The notes beneath the pieces were generated by a model, which searched no databases, had not been told where the DNA came from, and saw only the letters and a list, made by a program, of their open reading frames with translations. Source: Halobacteriales archaeon (GTDB lineage Archaea; Halobacteriota; Halobacteria; Halobacteriales; SKSH01). Taken from it: 7,819 bases of DNA. Position 1 is the stretch's first letter, and each line of letters opens with the position of its first letter. Shown here in pieces: positions 6,508-7,819 of this stretch. A program made the translations under genes and the position numbers. The stretch is from contig SKSH01000127.1 of NCBI GenBank assembly GCA_007118075.1, forward strand, positions 1-7,819, given 5' to 3'.

Positions 6508-6542
6508 GGGGTCTACGGATGAGCTGTGAGCTCGTCGTCCCC
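6508..6542. repeat. Hairpin-forming element in the intergenic region
   Basis: GATGAGCT (6518-6525), a 3-nt loop and AGCTCGTC (6529-6536) form an 8-bp stem with one G-T wobble. It is enclosed by GGGG (6508-6511) and CCCC (6539-6542). A second CCCC at 6483-6486 could pair with the same GGGG instead, so two mutually exclusive folds are possible in RNA. No T tract follows, so it is not an obvious terminator. It is either part of a small RNA or a DNA-level site. Confidence 0.35.
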
Positions 6543-6617
6543 GGAGAAATGCACAAGGTGTTGTGAAAATATCATAAACCAGATATAGGGGAGTAGAAGA
6601 CGGATAATCAAATCGCA

Positions 6618-6644
6618 GGTGATCCACCACGAGTGGGTAGACCC
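6618..6644. promoter_or_regulatory. Cluster of short palindromes abutting the TATA box, possible operator
   Basis: Three overlapping inverted repeats occur together: GGTG-ATC-CACC (6618-6628), CCAC-N5-GTGG (6624-6636) and GGGT-AG-ACCC (6635-6644). The last ends directly against the TATA box, where a bound protein would compete with TFB/TBP. Each is short enough to arise by chance, but the clustering at a promoter edge is suggestive. Confidence 0.3.
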
Positions 6645-6645
6645 G

Positions 6646-6653
6646 TTATAAAT
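6646..6653 (+). promoter_or_regulatory. TATA box of the RecA-fold operon
   Basis: TTATAAAT is a strong archaeal TATA-like sequence centred about 42 nt before the GTG at 6691. It predicts transcription starting near 6675 and a leader of roughly 15 nt without a clear Shine-Dalgarno motif. Confidence 0.55.
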
Positions 6654-6690
6654 TGAATACCAATACTCTCGGACCGGCTCGCATCAGAGA

Positions 6691-7395
6691 GTGACTGACG
6701 AACACCACACGACGACCGATGCCGGCGCCGTACCGGCCTCCACGGATGGACAGACGACGGATGGTCAGCCGTCTGGTGTCGTGGAGACTGGGATCGAATC
6801 CCTCGACCGGAAGCTCGATGGGGGCTTTCCAACCGGCTCCATCATCGCCGTTGCCGCACGACCAGCGAGCCAGTCTGAGTTGGTGCTCGGGGAATTTATC
6901 GACGGCCGAACCGTGTCATACCTGACCGTCGAACGCCATCCCGATACGATCACACGGTATCACGACGCGCGCAACCTCGCACGCGAGGAGATTGCCGTCC
7001 ACCGCCTCGATGGCGACGAGCCGCTCGTCGAGGCACACCGTATCATCGACGACCTCAACGAGCCGACCGTCATCGTCATCGACCCGCTCAGGTCGCTCGA
7101 ACGCCAGCCAGAATCGGCGTTCATTGAGTTCTATCACGCATTGACCGAGTACGTGGTCGAGGCCGATTCCATCGCGTACCTCCACTGTCTCGTGGGACCC
7201 GAATCGACCGCCCACCGCGAACTCACCATGTACCTCGCCGATGGTGTCATCCTCCTGGAGACAGACACCGGTAGCGAGCGGGTCGAGACGACCCTCTGCA
7301 TCCCGAAGCTTCGAGGTGGAGAGCCCCTCGAGGAGGTGATCAAGCTCGATCTCTCCGGCGAGGTCGATGTCGACGTGACGAGGAAGATCGCATGA
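6691..7395 (+). CDS. KaiC/RadA-like RecA-fold protein with degenerate Walker A
   Basis: The 234-residue product has the KaiC/RAD55-type beginning TGIESLDRKLDGGFPTGSII (33-52). A P-loop would normally follow, but the sequence reads AARPASQSEL (55-64), so the glycines and the Lys-Thr/Ser that bind ATP phosphates are gone. The Walker B-like strand TVIVIDPLRSL (126-136) keeps its aspartate (D131). The end (TLCIPKLRGG and DVDVTRKIA) matches my memory of a haloarchaeal RAD55/HTR-like ATPase family, which shares the PASQSE motif. The family therefore probably lost normal ATP hydrolysis and may act as a binding or regulatory protein; this is inference. The first 30 residues are low-complexity and polar. 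Translation starts at GTG 6691, the only reasonable start before the conserved region. The stop overlaps the next ATG (ATGA), suggesting a coupled operon. It is divergent from the pilin genes. Confidence 0.85.
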   Translation: MTDEHHTTTDAGAVPASTDGQTTDGQPSGVVETGIESLDRKLDGGFPTGSIIAVAARPASQSELVLGEFIDGRTVSYLTVERHPDTITRYHDARNLAREEIAVHRLDGDEPLVEAHRIIDDLNEPTVIVIDPLRSLERQPESAFIEFYHALTEYVVEADSIAYLHCLVGPESTAHRELTMYLADGVILLETDTGSERVETTLCIPKLRGGEPLEEVIKLDLSGEVDVDVTRKIA

Positions 7396-7577
7396 CCGAT
7401 GCGTCGCCACCCAGGACCGTTCAGCTCGCGTGTTCTCTCGATATCGGCCCGGGGGACCGGTCTGAATCACCACTCGATGGAGTTCCACCGATATCGAGAA
7501 AGGAGGCCGTCAGCCTTGCACCATCCAAGACAGACCGGAGATCCCGGCCCACGATGACGACAGGAGCATCATCATGA
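7392..7577 (+). CDS. Short 61-residue ORF, coupled on both sides, unknown function
   Basis: I do not recognise this product, and its composition (many Ser, Pro, Arg and Thr; little hydrophobic core) gives no fold. Its position argues for it. It overlaps the previous stop by ATGA at 7392-7395 and the next start by ATGA at 7574-7577, and a GAGG motif lies 8 nt before its ATG. Against it, its third codon positions are far less GC-biased than in the neighbours. Another plus frame starting at ATG 7398 is also open for about 50 codons. It could be a small regulatory or linker peptide, or a decayed remnant that still couples translation of the flanking genes. Confidence 0.45.
   Translation: MTDASPPRTVQLACSLDIGPGDRSESPLDGVPPISRKEAVSLAPSKTDRRSRPTMTTGASS
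7562..7566 (+). promoter_or_regulatory. Shine-Dalgarno site of the last gene
   Basis: AGGAG lies 7 nt before the ATG at 7574. It fixes the start of the last gene and shows that it can recruit ribosomes itself as well as through the ATGA overlap with the preceding short ORF. Confidence 0.6.
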
Positions 7578-7819
7578 GCGATGCGGAGAGGCCGGCCGAT
7601 GCCCTTGCCGGTGCGGTGGATATCACCGACGAGAATCCAGTCACGGTCGGATCGTACTCGTGGGACGATTTTTTCGAGGAGTATCAACAAATCGGGATGG
7701 AATCCACGGAGGAACCACCCGATCCCGAGGCCATCCTCGGGTTCGATCCGGCTGACATCGACTCGATACTCGCCTCGGGAGCGACAGCCGCCGACGAGGT
7801 CGAGACGATCGCCGAATAC
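7574..7819 (+). CDS. Acidic protein, N-terminal 82 residues only (runs off the window)
   Basis: The frame is open from ATG 7574 to the window end without a stop, giving 82 residues. It begins MSDAERPADALAG and contains VTVGSYSWDDFFEEYQQ (about 23-39), then a Pro/Glu-rich stretch (ESTEEPPDPE) and FDPADIDSILASG. It is strongly acidic, as expected of a soluble haloarchaeal cytoplasmic protein, with no signal peptide or membrane segment in the visible part. I do not recognise the family. AGGAG at 7562-7566 and the ATGA overlap with the preceding ORF support the start and place it third in the operon that begins at 6691. Its function may be linked to the RecA-fold protein, but this cannot be tested from the fragment. 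Confidence 0.75.
   Translation, partial: MSDAERPADALAGAVDITDENPVTVGSYSWDDFFEEYQQIGMESTEEPPDPEAILGFDPADIDSILASGATAADEVETIAEY

Larger units (their letters stand above)
6403..6644. other. AT-rich gene-free region between divergent pilin and RecA-fold operons
   Basis: This stretch is clearly more AT-rich than the coding DNA, and I support no protein gene in it. A 68-codon minus-strand frame crosses it but has no family signature or ribosome-binding site. The left end holds pilin promoter DNA and an A/T run (about 6421-6440). The middle holds a GC-rich hairpin element (6508-6542). The right end has several short palindromes next to the promoter of the gene at 6691. Such a long gap with its own structure could contain regulator sites or a small RNA. 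Confidence 0.5.

Noticed and set aside
6424..6630. A 68-codon minus-strand frame in the intergenic gap
   Set aside because: It has no Shine-Dalgarno sequence, no promoter at suitable spacing and no recognisable motif, and its composition is unlike the acidic neighbours. The AT-rich gap looks non-coding.
6916..7488. A 190-codon minus-strand frame opposite the RecA-fold gene
   Set aside because: The plus strand carries a clear KaiC-like protein. The minus frame is its mirror with a biased Asp/Val/Glu composition and crosses the operon junction.
7398..7556. An alternative plus-frame ORF beginning at ATG 7398
   Set aside because: It lacks the ATGA overlaps that flank the 7392 frame, and its Arg/His/Pro/Ser-rich peptide resembles an out-of-frame translation. 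I kept the 7392 frame as the better candidate.
7421..7690. An 89-codon minus-strand frame opposite the short ORF and last gene
   Set aside because: It begins inside the last plus-strand gene, which has a good Shine-Dalgarno site and haloarchaeal composition. No promoter or motif supports the minus frame.
1..7819. CRISPR array, tRNA/rRNA genes, insertion sequences, or a defence or toxin-antitoxin system
   Set aside because: I saw no regularly spaced repeats, no tRNA-like cloverleaf, no transposase motifs or terminal repeats, and no recognisable nuclease or toxin domains.

Overview
The window looks like haloarchaeal chromosome (class Halobacteria). The proteins are strongly acidic, there is a type IV pilin with the haloarchaeal RAVSPVVG signal, promoters carry archaeal TATA-like boxes about 25 nt from nearly leaderless starts, and the DnaJ/DnaK pair is of the type haloarchaea share with bacteria. 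Coding DNA is GC-rich. The one long gene-free gap, about 6299-6690, is visibly AT-rich. I see no tRNA, rRNA, insertion sequence or CRISPR array.

Layout. Positions 1-188 (+) are the last 61 codons of an acetyl/acyl-CoA synthetase. It converges on a small four-helix membrane protein at 215-592 (-). Next is a two-helix small membrane protein at 658-897 (+), which ends 6 nt from the 3' end of dnaJ (904-2049, -). dnaJ lies 49 nt downstream of dnaK (2099-3973, -), and the two appear to form a chaperone operon driven by a promoter just upstream of dnaK. grpE, the usual companion, is not upstream of dnaK here. That place is taken by a 604-residue pilin-like surface protein (4041-5855, -), preceded by a type IV pilin (5903-6298, -). 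After the gap, a divergent operon begins at 6691 (+): a KaiC/RadA-like protein with a ruined Walker A motif, a short 61-codon ORF, and a third acidic protein cut off by the window end. Consecutive genes in this operon overlap by ATGA.

How the parts work together. DnaK and DnaJ form the Hsp70 folding machine. The pilin and the large pilin-like protein share an N-terminal class III (prepilin peptidase) signal design and are probably exported through the archaeal type IV pilus route, although no PilB/PilC assembly genes lie in the window. The divergent ATPase-like operon is of unknown role; any link to the pilins is inference from adjacency only.

I found no convincing new defence or mobile system. 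The points most worth checking are a possible hairpin that buries the pilin ribosome-binding site, the beta-helix-like pilin fusion, the degenerate RecA-fold protein with its doubly coupled small ORF, and structured DNA in the 6299-6690 gap.
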